Shown: one piece after another, positions 25,306 to 37,471 of the stretch
Layout of the letters: each line of letters starts with the position of its first letter
How positions within the stretch are numbered: position 1 is the stretch's first letter
Source of the DNA: Eumeta japonica
Taxonomy: Eukaryota; Arthropoda; Insecta; Lepidoptera; Psychidae
Reading direction: 5' to 3'
DNA length: 64,000 nt
NCBI GenBank assembly: GCA_005406025.1
Contig: BGZK01001359.1
Coordinates: forward strand, 62,001 to 126,000
Notes under the pieces: model-generated
What the model saw: only the letters and a program-made list of their open reading frames with translations
Told to the model about the DNA's origin: nothing
The model's database searches: none
Program-made: the position numbers and the translations under genes

Positions 25306-25639
25306 AATCCGAAGATATCTTTTTTTTTTCATAGAAATATGTCATAAACAATTGAAATACGTCATGACATTGTTATGAAATGACCCTAGCAATGTATCGA
25401 AAATTGAGATTAGATGAAAGGAAACATCTAGAATAGCGAAAGGCGTATATTCAGAAATACAAAGTTGCAATAAATCGTTACGGCAACAGGTGATCACTTG
25501 TCGTTTCTTACACTTGACTTATGAACGTACTGATCGTAGAAATATAACTAATCTACATGCCGCACTCAACTATTCAAATCCTATGACTGGCTTTCCAAAA
25601 AGGCCTTAAATCGTCCGAAACATCATGTAAAATATGATA

Positions 25640-25676
25640 TCCGATAAAACAAACAAGATTTGTTTGTTTTATCGGA
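25640..25676. repeat. Perfect 17-bp hairpin
   Basis: Arms 25640-25656 (TCCGATAAAACAAACAA) and 25660-25676 are exact reverse complements around a GAT loop. Intergenic; no flanking gene explains it. Confidence 0.9.
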
Positions 25677-25679
25677 AAA

Positions 25680-28170
25680 TCCACTCCACTAAATATATGC
25701 ATTCAATAATAAATTGTAAACAAAGATCAAGAGCGTCGACGCCGCACGGCGCGCTGTTTACGGTTAGAGAATCCCATTCTAGGATATTTTTTTTTTATAG
25801 GGGAATTATTTTTTTGCTGTTCTATTTTTAACTTGCGAGCGCACTTCGTAACGATATTTTAAAAATCACAAATTTCGCATCCCACTCTTTAGAAAGACAG
25901 TTTTCTTTCAAGAAAGACGAGTAAGCAACTCGAGAGAAGCTCTTTTCTAATTTATTTATGCGCAATCGAAAACAAATAAACCCACAACAAAATCGAGCCA
26001 GTCATTTTATGGAAGAGGAAATTTGTACACCTTTGGGTACTTTATTGAACATGTATAAACGAGACCCTTATATGAATTCGTCATTTTATGCAGTCGACAA
26101 CAAGACATTTTTTTTCTTGTTTTAAATCTGTATGGATCACTACCTCTATTTAAAGTTTCTAATTTTATTTTACATGTTAAATTTTCATATAAACCTAAGA
26201 TGGCAGAGTCAAGTTTCCAATTTCTTTGAACTTAGTTCTAAGAAGTACTCACGGTCAAAGTTTGTAAATCGCACGAACGGTCCTTCTGCGACACGAAAAT
26301 TCTATGAAAGTCCGCGGCATGTCCCCAGAACAAATACACGAGGCTATGGAAATAATCAAAGTAAACTAATCACTTATATTGTTGCTAAATTGTTGCGGAA
26401 ATCTATAACTTGTTTCTATTCAACCAACATGATTATTTTCTAGTAAATTAATGTAATAAATGTGTCAATATCTAGGGTTTAAATCCAAACAATAATAGTC
26501 TGATTGACCATGTAACTAACTGATCAATCGACAAACCATTGTAGCCCAATGACGCCCGTTTGGCTGATGATTGTCACCGTAATTATAAAACCGTGATGAA
26601 GACATGTAGCAGGATAATTATTCTAAGAATGTGGAAGAAAACGTTTGTCCATTTGCGTGTGCGCGGTAGCGATTGCTGCGTTTCTTAATAACAGTCGTAT
26701 GCGGTTTGAACTTTGATAGCCTCCCGTAGCCGGCTATAAATCAGTTGATGTTTTTTTCCTGCAATAGATAAGGGGCACAAATAATTAGTGCTGGATGATA
26801 GAAACAATACATTCCAGGAGCTGTTTACTCGGTATCTAATTAACGTTTTAAATACGAGACTGTGTTTGTTGGTTTGTCCTTCAACCATACAACAACGTGT
26901 ACTTTATGAACTGAAAAGTGATATAGGCTACTTTTTATCCCGAGAACGTGTGCTTTAATGGTATTTAAAGTACTATTGAATTTGATACACTCTCTAAATA
27001 AAGTAGTGAAATGATTCATGTTTAATTGACCCATGATATGCTGTTTCAATGGGAATCAAACTTAGCCAAATTTAATAGTACACCTCGTAGAAGAAACCCG
27101 GGTTAGAAACCAACACCGGTATTTAGATCGGTATCGAAAACGGGAGAAAGGGTGACAATTGTCACCCTTTAACACAATACGCAACAAATGTGCATACGTC
27201 ATAACATAGCGATTGGAGGCGCACCTGTTGGTGACTTTAAGCTGGCGCGCTGATGCGAGCGTGCCAAAAATTTCACCACTTGCTTTAGGTACCCCATACC
27301 TGTCTGTCCTGGAATCAATAAACAATTCGTTGTATGAGGATTCATTCTAGAAGAGCAGTTAGTGAATGGTTGCATGCTGCACCTTAGTAATTGTAGCAGG
27401 CGAGCACCTGGATTAAGTTACTGGTTTCAACACTTGACTAATTACTTTGTAAGTATCCATATCGTTAAAAGAATGGTGAGCGTTAGCTCCAACGCGCGAC
27501 TAGAGTTTACTCGTTTCTTATTAGACTAAATTCGAAAATACGTTTGCCCTTTGCTATGCTAGATTTTTTGCACGACTCACAACGCGCTCCGTGTGAGAGT
27601 GCTCTACTCTCGATGTGTGCCCATACCTCGATTAAGGTCTCATACTCTGCATATTATTATTAATGTTTAAATGACTAAAAACATAAGATTATAAGACTAT
27701 TTTATTTTTTAATTGTATCACTTTATATTAAATAATAAAACAATGTAACTGAAAAATTATATGGACCGTCGTCCGTAAGTCTATGCGTCGGTAAATCTTT
27801 AAGTTTTAGAGCAATTTAAGTAATGGATTAAGACAAATTGTATCAAATAAATTTTCATTTATCGCAAAGATGATCCCTGTTGATTTTTGTTATTGAAATC
27901 ACAATCGTTTGAAAGTTATTAATGAAAGCCCATCGAGTCCTCAGATTTTTTTCTTGTAAAATAATTCGCATTTGCATCACAAGATAGCACTAAATTATGG
28001 TGTTTACTAAACATAGGAAATACCTAATTATTGTATTTTAAAATGAACTTAGCATTAAGTCGTGCACTTTTGAATGTTCCCAATTTTTTATAGTTTCATT
28101 TTTCTTTTATATCGATCGAGAAGTAAATTATCATGGAAAGAGAGAAGTAAACAGGTAAATCAAATATTCA
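25680..28170. other. Intergenic DNA with little content
   Basis: No confident gene. A splice-like stretch at 26236-26358 (acceptor TTAG, donor AAA|GTAAAC) has a short open frame and is weak. The palindrome at 27147 is listed separately. Confidence 0.45.
27147..27170. repeat. Perfect 24-bp palindrome
   Basis: AAAGGGTGACAA followed immediately by its reverse complement TTGTCACCCTTT with no loop. The half-site GGTGACA repeated head to head could bind a dimeric protein, but no gene context supports that. Confidence 0.85.
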
Positions 28171-28179
28171 TCGCCGCCC

Positions 28180-28535
28180 ATGAACACTAGCCATCCCAGA
28201 GGTGCAGCCGGGGCGCCGCCGGCCTCTTGGGTACGAGTAAAATATCGGATAAGGAATGAGTGGATTGATGTGGAGTGCGATCGGTGGTGGCGTCCGGCGT
28301 CGGCGACGTCGGCGCGAGGTCCCTCTGGCGCGGCCGGCGGCGGGCGGCGGCCGACGTCCGGATTGGTCTAGGGCCGCCGCTGAGCGGTATGATGGAGGAA
28401 AGAGTAGGCCACCGGAGCTGTTTCTCACTAGACGAAAAGCAACAGTGGAAGCCGTCACTTCACGTCTGTATTCTGAGAGTGTGATATTGCACCGGTCGAG
28501 CGGGCCCATTTTTGTGCTGTAATCGGACGTCATCT
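28180..28535 (+). repeat. GC-rich repeat related to 14800-15060
   Basis: 28265-28385 is strongly GC-rich (runs of CGGCG/GGCGG), unlike the AT-rich flanks. 28385-28530 carries diverged blocks of the 14800 family (GATGGAGGAAAGAGTAGGCC, AACAGTGGAAGCCGTCACTT, CACCGGTCGAGCGGGCCC). Long open frames here on both strands are a base-composition artefact. Confidence 0.6.
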
Positions 28536-29390
28536 CTTTTGACGAAATTATTTTGTAAATAAAAAAGGAAAATGAAAAGTAGGATGGCTAGATCAATATT
28601 TTAGAGGAAGACGCTTTTAACATTTCCGGCCGGAGGGCCTAGAGATCAACAGTGTGTCATCGGTTATGAGTACCACCTAGACATAAGTAGGTCAAAATTC
28701 AAGACTCGTAAAAATATAACAATGTTGCTTGAAGATCGTAAACTCATTACTAACGACTGTAAATTAAATGATTATTAACAATGTAATAACGTTTTACACT
28801 ATATACATCGAAAGTTTATACACGTAAAAAATAAAACATCTATAAATCAGCAATCGAAGAAAATATGCGCGTTCAGTAATAGATGCTTGAATTTGTTTGT
28901 GATATTAGGGTGGATCGTATGTTCGTTAGCCGTTTAAAAATCTTATATAAATAATCAAGAATCTTAATGTGTACATACAGCGTTGTATCTCTCATCGCGT
29001 TCTTAAAAGGCGAAAGACGTAAAGTAAGCGAATCTTCTAATTCGAAACTCGTGATCTTTGAAATTTCGTCCGTCTGTTTGGGACGCAAGAAATAAATAAA
29101 ATCATTGTTTGGTTTGTTTGTTGTTATGTTTTAATGTTGTTATTTTTTTGTTTTGTGACATCCGTTTTCGGTCACATAGTGCTTGTCCATACAGCCCGTG
29201 GCTTTTACAGGAGGGTCGGAGCGGACCGAAGACTAGAAGAAGGGAATAAACTAAAAGGTAATTCTGTCGACAAATCTAGAAAATTATTAGATATCTGATT
29301 CTAGTTCGTGAACAATGGATACATTAATTGCTTATTCATTACCAAAAGTGTAGCCTATGAGGGTAACTACTATGTTCTTTAGTATAATAT
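28536..29390. other. Intergenic DNA, nothing recognised
   Basis: AT-rich; no exon, RNA gene or repeat that I can support. Confidence 0.5.
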
Positions 29391-29391
29391 A

Positions 29392-29690
29392 ACTAGCTTT
29401 CCGCCTGCGGCTTCGCCCGCGTGGACGTAAGATATGTTTCTTCATCTGTTATATGGAAATATTTCGCCGGCGATCCCCACCTCGTTTCCACCTCCAGTTC
29501 TAGTTCTAACTCTCGATCCTCTCGATCGGTCCTCGATCTCGATCGTAGTCACGCTCTTGGTCACGTCTCCTCTCCCTCACCCTCAGTTTTGGGAATGGAA
29601 ACAGACCCTCAGTCCTGATTCCATTCCCACTTTCAATTCTGATACCGCTCGGTTCCGATTCCTGCTAAGCCAGGAAAAATTCTAGTATCG
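29392..29690 (+). repeat. Dispersed repeat with pyrimidine-rich body
   Basis: Starts ACTAGCTTTCCGCCTGCGGC TTCGCCCGCGTGG, the same head as at 7201 and 43381. It then has a low-complexity part of TCGATCcTC units (29507-29545) and TTGGGAATGGAAACAG. Non-coding. Confidence 0.55.
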
Positions 29691-30014
29691 AAAGAAAATT
29701 TAGGCCATGTTATTACTTTGCGATAGTGGAGCTACTTATATCTCAAGGAATTCGCTACTTATATTTCAAATCGCTTAAAAGAAATAAATTAATTTGAGAG
29801 ATGTGCTTGAACAGACAGGCAAACAAGAAATTTAAAAATGGTAGTTTTCTAATGTTACTTTTCTCTTATAATCCCCTCTCTATCTATCTTTATCATATAT
29901 GCCGTCAATATCAAGACACACCTGGTTCTACTATTTTATTATATGCTTGGATTACGAACTTTTATGTCTGTGTATGGCACATTTTTCGCTTTTTGGATTT
30001 GGTGCCAATACCAT

Positions 30015-30770
30015 TTTTTAGGCTTCCGAGCTAAAATGGCAAAAACGGAAACCTTATAATTTCGTCATGCCCATCCGTACGTCACAGGCATTTTATTCAG
30101 AAACTACAAAACCTATATTGATGAAATTAATAGTGTGAATGTCTTGTATAAGCCGCTTCTTAGTTTGGAAGTTAAATAATAAAACTAAACTTAATTTTTT
30201 TCAACAAACATCAACATGTAGCACATATTTCGACAGTTCTTTTAAAAACACTTTAAGGTTTCTAAGCAATTTTTCTGAACACATGAATAATTTCGGATAT
30301 AATCGCTCCGAAACTAGCAGAAACTGTGCCCCCCCTTATGTTCTAAACCGTATGTCCAAAAATAATGAAGGTAACGCTTAATAAATACTTTCAACGAAAA
30401 TTATTTTGAACCTAGTCAGATATACTGTTTTCGTGTCATTGCCGAAAAACTGTGCTTCTCAACAAAAGGACGTAAATGCCATGAAGATACGTTCTTTTGC
30501 TCACGTACTTTAGTTTACACTATTTTAATAGTAATAGTCGACATGCCTACACGTTTTTCTAGTTATAAGCAACTAAAGTGCTAATAAATATTATGTGCGG
30601 GAATCATGGAAAAAATGTAACAACGCACTTTTAACATCTGTAATGCATTTCTTTGTAATAATGGCTTCGGAACCCTATAACGAGCATGGTCCGACATGCT
30701 CTTGGCCAGTTTTTGAGTTAAGGCTCTACCTTGCAATGAAAGCAGCGACATAGTCCATTGCTGGCACGTC
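30015..30770 (+). repeat. Long dispersed repeat, copy 1 (inverted mate at 50060)
   Basis: Matches 50060-50880 in opposite orientation over its length. Shared blocks include AATTTCGTCATGCCC / TTTTCGTCATGTCG, ATATTGATGAAATT, TTCTCAACAAAAGGACGTAA, ATGCCATGAAGATAC, TACTTTAGTTTACACTA and GAGCATGGTCCGACATGCTC. The left end GGCTTCCGAGCTAAAATGGC is a common moth repeat terminus. No protein is encoded; I cannot name the class. Confidence 0.75.
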
Positions 30771-32260
30771 CACCGACGGTGCAGGAGACCATGGCCCCAG
30801 GTCGATTATTCCCGTGCGGATTGCATAATCAAATCATAGGCACCGCTCACTTTAATCTATACATGTAAAATAGAGTCGCATATATCTGTTTGCATGTTTG
30901 TTGGGGCTGATGACCGTAACGACTGAACGTTGCTAAATTTTAACCATCGACGTATGACAGCCCACTTGATGGACGTCTTAGGAACAAAAAGATTATTTTT
31001 ACTGCGTACCCAGTAATTTTTTACATTTAATAATTCAGTATAATTAAAATTACATGATTTTGTCTATATTCTTAACGATTAAAATAGTTAAAGTAGATAG
31101 TTAATAACAATATTACATATGGCTAAAATACCTCTCTCTTGTACTTGGGTTTGTATTATACCATATGGAAATTTATGATCTTAGCCTACCCTTCTCGAAA
31201 ATAAAAGAATAATAATAAAAAACGGATAAGTGCGAATGGGACTCGCATACTAAGGGTTTCGTAGAAAATACAAATAGATATTTTATCCGTAAAGGGTCTC
31301 TACTTTTCTACTTTTCTCTACTTTTCTACACCGATACTGGGCCACATGGCCCAAAAATTGTTTTTTCGTACTATATTTTTGTATTTTTTAAAAAATTTTT
31401 TTTACAATAAGCTTATTTCCATTCACTCGCTAAGTTGCTAACAGTATATATAAGAACGAATATTTGTTTCTTAAATTTTTAAATATACTTGTTTTGTTAA
31501 TGTGAGTGCTTTTTTATTTTGTTAAAAAAAAATATTTTACAATTAAACGTAGTCAGGCGAAAACAGCCCCCAACAAATTTTGATACAGGGTCATAGAAGG
31601 TCAGGAAGGATATGGAAGCATGAAAGGCCACCCACCTTCTATCACGGTAGCAGAATGGAAAGAAGAAAAATAAATTTAATAGGATGAAAGCATTGCAGAA
31701 AAACTATAAAAGAGAAATTATATGTCTGGTCTTTTCACGCAATATGTAAGACAGTACTGGATAAAGAGAATTTGGTGTGGAAATAAGAACAACATTTGTG
31801 TATAGATGATTCCAAAAAGCAAAAGAAACTGCTCAAAACTTAGTGAGTGAACTTTGTTCCACTATTTTGTAGAACGAACAATAAGATTAATAACGAGATT
31901 CTGCCTATAAAGTGACGTTATTACAATTCAAGAAGATTGCGTCCTAACTTGACAATTTTTTTCAGAAATTCATTAGAGCCTTACAAATTTAATTGCCATT
32001 ATGGAAACTGCACCAAAGGAGTAGATGCACCACGAAGATGCACCTCCGGAGGAGTAGATGCACCTCCGCATCACAACAATGATGCGACTGCAGACGACAA
32101 GCACGGCGGGGTGGTTCTAGCATCACCCCCGCCAGGAGCCCCACAGGTTGTCTTTTAGTGATTTTTTAATAGTGTGTGCAACCGCATACAATCATGTAAG
32201 AAATATGTTTGTTCTTGTGATGCGTATTTTATATTCCACCGAAAACGTACGATAGAGGGT
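30771..32260. other. Intergenic DNA with repeat fragments
   Basis: 31222-31290 is a fragment (GATAAGTGCGAATGGGACTC) of the family that is longer at 59879. At 31965-32149 an acceptor-like TTTCAG, an open frame with repeated GVDAP and a CAG|GTTGTC donor could be an exon, but there are no partner exons. The rest is unremarkable. Confidence 0.4.
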
Positions 32261-32263
32261 ATA

Positions 32264-33548
32264 CGAGGGGCGGCTGATAAGTCCGCGGCCTAAGGCATTA
32301 AATGAAAGAAAAGTACGAGTATTTTATTTTTATTTTTCAATATAGTCTCCCTCAAGCGAAGTACATTTTTCACATCTGGTGTATAACGCCTTCAAACCGC
32401 CCAAAAAATATTCCTTTTCTTTGCAGTCAAAATGGCTTTCTACCGCCATCTTCATTTGATTGTCATCAACAAATCTACGACCACGTAACTTCTTTTTAAA
32501 TTGGAAAAATAGTCGCTGGGAGCTAGATCTGGGCTGTAGGGTGGGTGGTCAATTTCCGAAGCCCGTGTCCTTCAGGGCCTGCCTCGAAACCCGCGCCGTG
32601 TGGACAGATGCATTGTCTTGTAAAACAGCACTCCGCGCGATAATTTCCCACGTCGCTTCTGTACGACTGCCTCTCGTGCCTGAGCCAATAAATTCGCGTA
32701 ATATTGGCCATTCATAGTAGTCCCCTTTGGCAAGTAATCAATTAGTAAAACACCTTCACTATCCCAAAAAATTGTCGCCATAAGCTTCGATGCCGACTTT
32801 TGAACCTTGAATTTCTTCGGCGGCCTTTCTCCTTTTTTCGTCCATTGCATGAACTCCTGTTTAGATTCCGGATCGTATTGACGAACCCAGGTTTCACCAC
32901 GGTTACAATTCGGTCGCAAATTTCGTCTATATTATCCCCGACTAACTCCAAAAAATCCTTACTTGTCTGAAGTCGCCGCTGCTTGTCAAACGGCGTTAGC
33001 ATTTTTGGTACCCAACGCGCACTGATTTTTCTCATATTCATATGCACGTGTATAATTTCTCCAACTCGTTCTTTACTAATCTGCAACTCTTCAGCTATCT
33101 GCCATAATTTTATTCTTCGGTCGGTCAGTACTAATTTTTCGATTTTTCGAACATTTTCCTCCGTCACTACCGTCACAGGACGCCCTGGACGAGGATCATC
33201 TTCACAGCTCTCTCGTCCTTGTTGAAATAAGCGAGCCCATTTTTTGACCATCGTATACGAAGGCGCAGATTCCTGAAGTACTGATACCATGTCTTCAAAA
33301 ATTCCTTTGGGCGTTTTTCCTTTCTTTACGAAGTACTTTATTACGGCGCGATGTTCAATATTACTGAGATTTGACGATTCGGCTGACATGATGGCGTTTG
33401 TGCTTCGACAGATAATTTGTTAATGACTTTAATAACGAAAGGAAGCTATATTTATACTAACAAGAAGTGTCGCAATTAGTGGTAATAGTTGTGAAATAAT
33501 GAGTCATCGCTAAGTACCTTGGGCCGCGGACTTATCAGCCGCCCCTCG
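32264..33548 (-). mobile_element. Complete but inactive mariner element
   Basis: A 1285-bp element bounded by TA dinucleotides (32262-32263 and 33549-33550), the usual mariner target duplication. Terminal inverted repeats of 28 bp (32264-32291 and 33521-33548) match at 27 positions; the core is GGCGGCTGATAAGTCCGCGG. The transposase frame lies on the minus strand. Length and ends are typical of full mariner elements. The well-kept ends with a broken frame suggest relatively recent insertion followed by mutation. Confidence 0.93.
32330..33389 (-). pseudogene. Mariner transposase, frameshifted
   Basis: Cut-and-paste transposase of the Tc1/mariner superfamily. The ATG at 33389 opens MSAESSNLSNIEHRAVIKYF with the paired helix-turn-helix region (SYTMVKKWARLFQQGR, then DPRPGRPV) for about 150 residues. 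Near 32915 the frame shifts. The next block has RGETW in place of the usual GDETW, so the first catalytic aspartate is a glycine. WVRQYDPESKQEFMQWTKKG and FWDSEGVLLIDYLPKG follow. A second shift near 32625 leads to QDNASVHTARVSRQALKD (second aspartate), and a third near 32560 leads to HPPYSPDLAPSDYF (third aspartate) and GGLKALYTRCEKC before the stop at 32330. At least three frameshifts and a lost catalytic residue mean no active enzyme. Confidence 0.88.
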
Positions 33549-34940
33549 TATGTTCCATATACTAGTACTATTTTGTGTACTCTATTATAGGATCCAGGTC
33601 TATGGCGATTTTAGTAAGTATTCTAAAAATCTGAATGCACAACATTATTAGGAATACTGTTGCCACCCTTTTTCAGACTTTACTAGCAGCAACAACGTAT
33701 CTAACTGAAATGATAAAACCCTTGATATTATTGTGACAACGCTAGAGGATGTCGAGACTACCGCATTCCGATCAACGAAGACATCGAGCATCTTACTCTC
33801 ATAGTTCTGCAGCAGGCACTGCCCGCTACCGTACCCTCGCTGACACATGCCGCGATGTGGGTCCTCGACTAGCATACACCTAGCGAGACACGGGACGTCC
33901 CTGGCACACCTTAGGTAATACAAAACAGTCGGTGCGACTCGCCGGCATCTCTCCATACATCATTAAGGCTTTACAATGGTAAGTTTTAACTCAACCCTTA
34001 ATCACTTTATTTTAAGGAACTAAAAAGGCGCTCCCGGTCTAGTTACTTATTACAAACTGGTGACGATTTGGTCTAAGTTTACCTAATTTTAAAGTCGGCG
34101 TTATGCTCGTGTATTCTTTGCAGGTGAGAATGCAGACAAACGGTGGGCAGCTAGGATTTAGGACGGGACGAAGCACTGACTCCAACATGTGCTTTATGAA
34201 TTATCGAACACTGCCTTAAACTCCAAGGTTGTATTATGTAATAGATCATTGACCTATTTCAAGTTTAGGAATTGATAATATGGAGAACACTATTTTCTTA
34301 AGGATATTCGCGCCTTTTCCTTCGGATTTTAAGATTTTTTTGATGGCTACCATACCGAGCAAAGTAGAATACGCAAGTCATGTTTCAAAGTTGTATTTCA
34401 CGTACTTGGGGTTGAATCGAGGAAACAAATTAAGTCTCTTAAAATTTAAGATAATTATAATTGACCTTCAATGGAAAGTCCCAAAAACCAAATGCTTACT
34501 CTTCGCAACTTCAGGTTAAAGATTATCAGCGCTGCGAGTCGACACCGATACGGCAATGTGGTGGAATCATGCCAACAAATGGGCAAATACCTGATTGCGG
34601 TGAGCCGCAGTAAGTCGCATGAACCAGAAATTTATAGATCAATGAATTTGCATGTCCCGAATTCTTGCATTGCACAGAGAGCAAACATTTTGTAGAACTA
34701 AAAGTCCGGTGGAACACAACGAAATCGCTTCCTTTACTGGAGTTATTTGGATGTATCACAATATATTTATATGTCGCCCGTGACGTCCGTGTCGATTACA
34801 CACACACATGTTACCCCATTGACCTTCCCGATGAAGACCAAATTGTTTCTGTTGCAAGCCCACGAAGTTACTATTGGGCCTTAACTGACAAAGATTTCTC
34901 GCATAGCTGCATCTCCGCGCTCCCTCGCTACGCCGCAACC

Positions 34941-34994
34941 TTGGATGCAGAAGTCAGATCCCTAATCTTGGATGCAGAAGTCAGATCCCTAATC
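34941..34994 (+). repeat. Exact 27-bp tandem duplication
   Basis: Two identical copies of a 27-nt unit (34941-34967, 34968-34994) beginning TTGGATGCAGAAGTCAGATC. Being a multiple of three, it repeats LDAEVRSLI in the surrounding open frame, but that frame is not otherwise supported. Confidence 0.95.
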
Positions 34995-35521
34995 TTGGCA
35001 TGTTCTAAGATTTTGTAGCCAAAGGCAAAAAAGGGACGCTTATAGTTCCATTCTGTCCGTCAATCATTTTTTCATTTACATAAAATTGTACAGGCACTTA
35101 TGTGAAACGCCACTCATATATATAGCCAAATGTAAATGACGTGAGGTGTTTTAAGTAACTTAATATATTTTTAGGAATACAATTCGGGCGTGTCCACAAG
35201 TTTATTTTATGAGATTTAATGTCTTTCCAGTTTTGTAATCGTTGATAAAGCTTTTAACGATAGCAAATTAAAAAAAAATTAGTTAAATCAAATGTGCATG
35301 CCTTAAGCGCTCGTGCCATGCGCATGTTATTTAAATTAGAGGTTTATGGTAACAATGAGCTTTTGACCAAAATCCTCTTTTTTTATTTTCAAATAGTTTT
35401 ATAGTAAACTTGAATCGAAAAAAGGATAGGTATTTTTTTCATATTTATTAGACATCATAATGCAAAATTATATGTGTAATTTAATGCACGATGTTTATTA
35501 TTTTAACGAGAATATTTTATA

Positions 35522-35609
35522 TTACTACCGCCATCTATTGGCAATTACAAAAAATAAACAACTTCGCGCTCAATTTACTTTTGTAATTGCCAACAGATGG
35601 CGGTAATAA
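35522..35609. repeat. Inverted repeat with 31-bp arms
   Basis: Arms 35522-35552 and 35579-35609 pair with two mismatches around a 26-nt loop. Each arm holds CCGCCATCTrTTGGCAATTA, related to the GCGCCATCT motif seen elsewhere in the window. Fold-back element or paired binding sites. Confidence 0.88.
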
Positions 35610-36469
35610 CAAAATATTCATCTCTACCTCTATTTTAAATATTTAAGCCGAAATGGCGGATCAAAACATGAATAACTGCCAGTTAAAAAAGTAATTAAAT
35701 TTAAAAGTTAAAATTTTTTTAGTTATCGTGATTACACGGGATTTTCAAGCGACAGTAGAAACATACCTACGCTCGCGCTTAAGGCATGCATTATCCGCAA
35801 AAAAGACGCGTGCCATAGCTAGCTTAGCCTTGTTATTACTAGCATTCAATTAGTGACTTGATATTTTGATTTTGAATTAGATTTGTAAATCAAGACTTAA
35901 TTGTTTCCTGTCTACGGGTACATATCATCAAAACCCCCACGCCAGCGTACCACGTCGAGCCCTGAACTGACCAATTCAAACTCCAAAACTTAGGTTTTTA
36001 TATAACACTTGAAATACATGTATAATATAAAAGAATGTACAAGAAACTTAAATTCATAAAACAGTGTGGTCAAATATTTGTTTATAATTAGTTATGGCCT
36101 TTATTGAACACACGTCCGTCATGGACCGCGCTTAGCGTTCACCCATCGTCGGCGATCAGCCGTATTGTGTTCGCTTGGAACTGTCAGACACAAAAATAAG
36201 AAAAAATATTCAAAAACAATGTCGGTAGCAGTGAGGAAACATGTATGGTAGCGGAATACTTGTGTGTATATTTGACAGGTCAGCAACGTGGATCTGGCGA
36301 AATTCACAGCGAGCTGACAGTGGATAGATTTACTTTGAGGGGCGTCAATTCATAGGAAAGTCCCGTCCTCCCATTTTGACGTGACAACGTCTTATAAATT
36401 GGTTTGCCGGGTGACACTTCAAGAAACTGCGTTACGCTCCGCTCACGTTATGCGCTCACAATGAGAGCG

Positions 36470-36572
36470 AGTGAGAGGCACGCGTCCCTTCCACTCGGGC
36501 ATGGTTAGCCCGCCTAAGAGCGAGAGAGACAGACATAAAAAGTGAAAGGCACGCGTCCCTTCCACTCGGATA
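36470..36572 (+). repeat. Direct repeat of a 23-bp GC-rich block
   Basis: AGGCACGCGTCCCTTCCACT CGG occurs at 36476-36498 and again exactly at 36547-36569, both in a wider repeat-like region (36390-36580) with CTCACaATGAGAGCGAGTGA. Probably part of one dispersed element. Confidence 0.8.
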
Positions 36573-36710
36573 GGAACAAGTTAAGTTGTAGTAAACGCTG
36601 TTTCATTGTACGCAAATGTATTGCAAGTTATTGTATGTATATTTGTATATAAATACGTATGTATGTGTAAAGGTAAAATAAAATTTTGTTAATATGAAAT
36701 TCAGTGCGAG

Positions 36711-36770
36711 ATTCTTTGTATAAATTAATGTTTTAAATATAATTCTTTGTATAAATAAATGTTTTAAATT
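36711..36770 (+). repeat. Tandem duplication of about 30 bp
   Basis: Two near-identical AT-rich units beginning ATTCTTTGTATAAAT and ending GTTTTAAAT. Confidence 0.85.
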
Positions 36771-37108
36771 GTTACTATTATTTCATCCTTCTTCCTACTA
36801 TACGAATGAATATTCACATTAAAATGATTTTACCACTCAAAGTCGTTGTCACGTAAAACTTTCGCCCGTATACCGACTTTACAGGCAACCAATTTTTTTT
36901 TTGTCAATGGAAATTGTCGATTGGTGATACATAAATTACTAAATAGTGGCAATCGTGTGTTATTCTATGAATAGTGATAATTTGAAACGGCAAGTGGCGT
37001 ATAGAAGTGTCCCAAAGTTTAACATGCACTAACTTATTGTGCCGCGAATCAAACGAGAGACTTTTGATTAAAGACTGCCATATAAATAATAAATTTAGAA
37101 AACATACA

Positions 37109-37114
37109 TTTATT
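37109..37114 (-). terminator. Candidate polyadenylation signal of the RRP1 gene
   Basis: TTTATT on the plus strand is AATAAA on the minus strand, about 360 bp past the stop codon. Other copies in the AT-rich 3' region could also serve. Confidence 0.35.
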
Positions 37115-37471
37115 TTGGCTTCAGTTTAACAAAAAATGGATAGAATTATAATTAACTTGTACTAATATCTGTATACAATTCAAATTAAATTAACCATGCA
37201 ACACTTTAATATTTAACATTTGCATTGTAAGACATATATAAAACTAAAAATATACCTCACATATTATACATAAACATCCAACTTAATCATGTAGCCATAT
37301 TTCAACAAACGTCCAGTCTGGTCATCAGTACATAATTAAATTCTCCATTCTCCTGATAGATTCTTTTATTTATTTATTCATCACAAGTAACATTTTTATG
37401 CTAGCCACAGCAAATTCTATTCTGTACTAAAGTGATGGTTTCCCTTCTACACAATTTCGAGCGTTCGCCCA

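Larger units (their letters stand above)
33551..37090. other. Intergenic DNA between mariner and the RRP1 gene
   Basis: No convincing gene. A minus-strand frame at 33648-33956 is cysteine-containing (MERCRRVAPTVLYY...) and a plus frame at 34665-35018 contains a 27-bp duplication, but neither has recognisable homology or a gene structure. Smaller repeats are listed separately. Confidence 0.45.

Noticed and set aside
26132..26443. 103-residue frame with splice-like edges (26236-26358), and an alternative frame MSPEQIHEAMEIIK
   Set aside because: Short, no partner exon, and neither frame gives a convincing match. Chance is more likely.
28168..28533. Long arginine/proline-rich open frames on both strands
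   Set aside because: They coincide with a GC-rich repeat with a diverged copy at 14800. Stop codons are rare there because of base composition, and there is no domain or splice context.
31937..32158. Possible exon with repeated GVDAP between TTTCAG and CAG|GTTGTC
   Set aside because: No neighbouring exon continues it and the repeat could be local slippage. Kept only as a note in the intergenic entry.
33648..33956. Minus-strand 102-residue frame with several cysteines, possible knottin-like peptide
   Set aside because: Cysteine spacing fits no family I know, there is no signal peptide or upstream exon, and the second half is ordinary low-information sequence.
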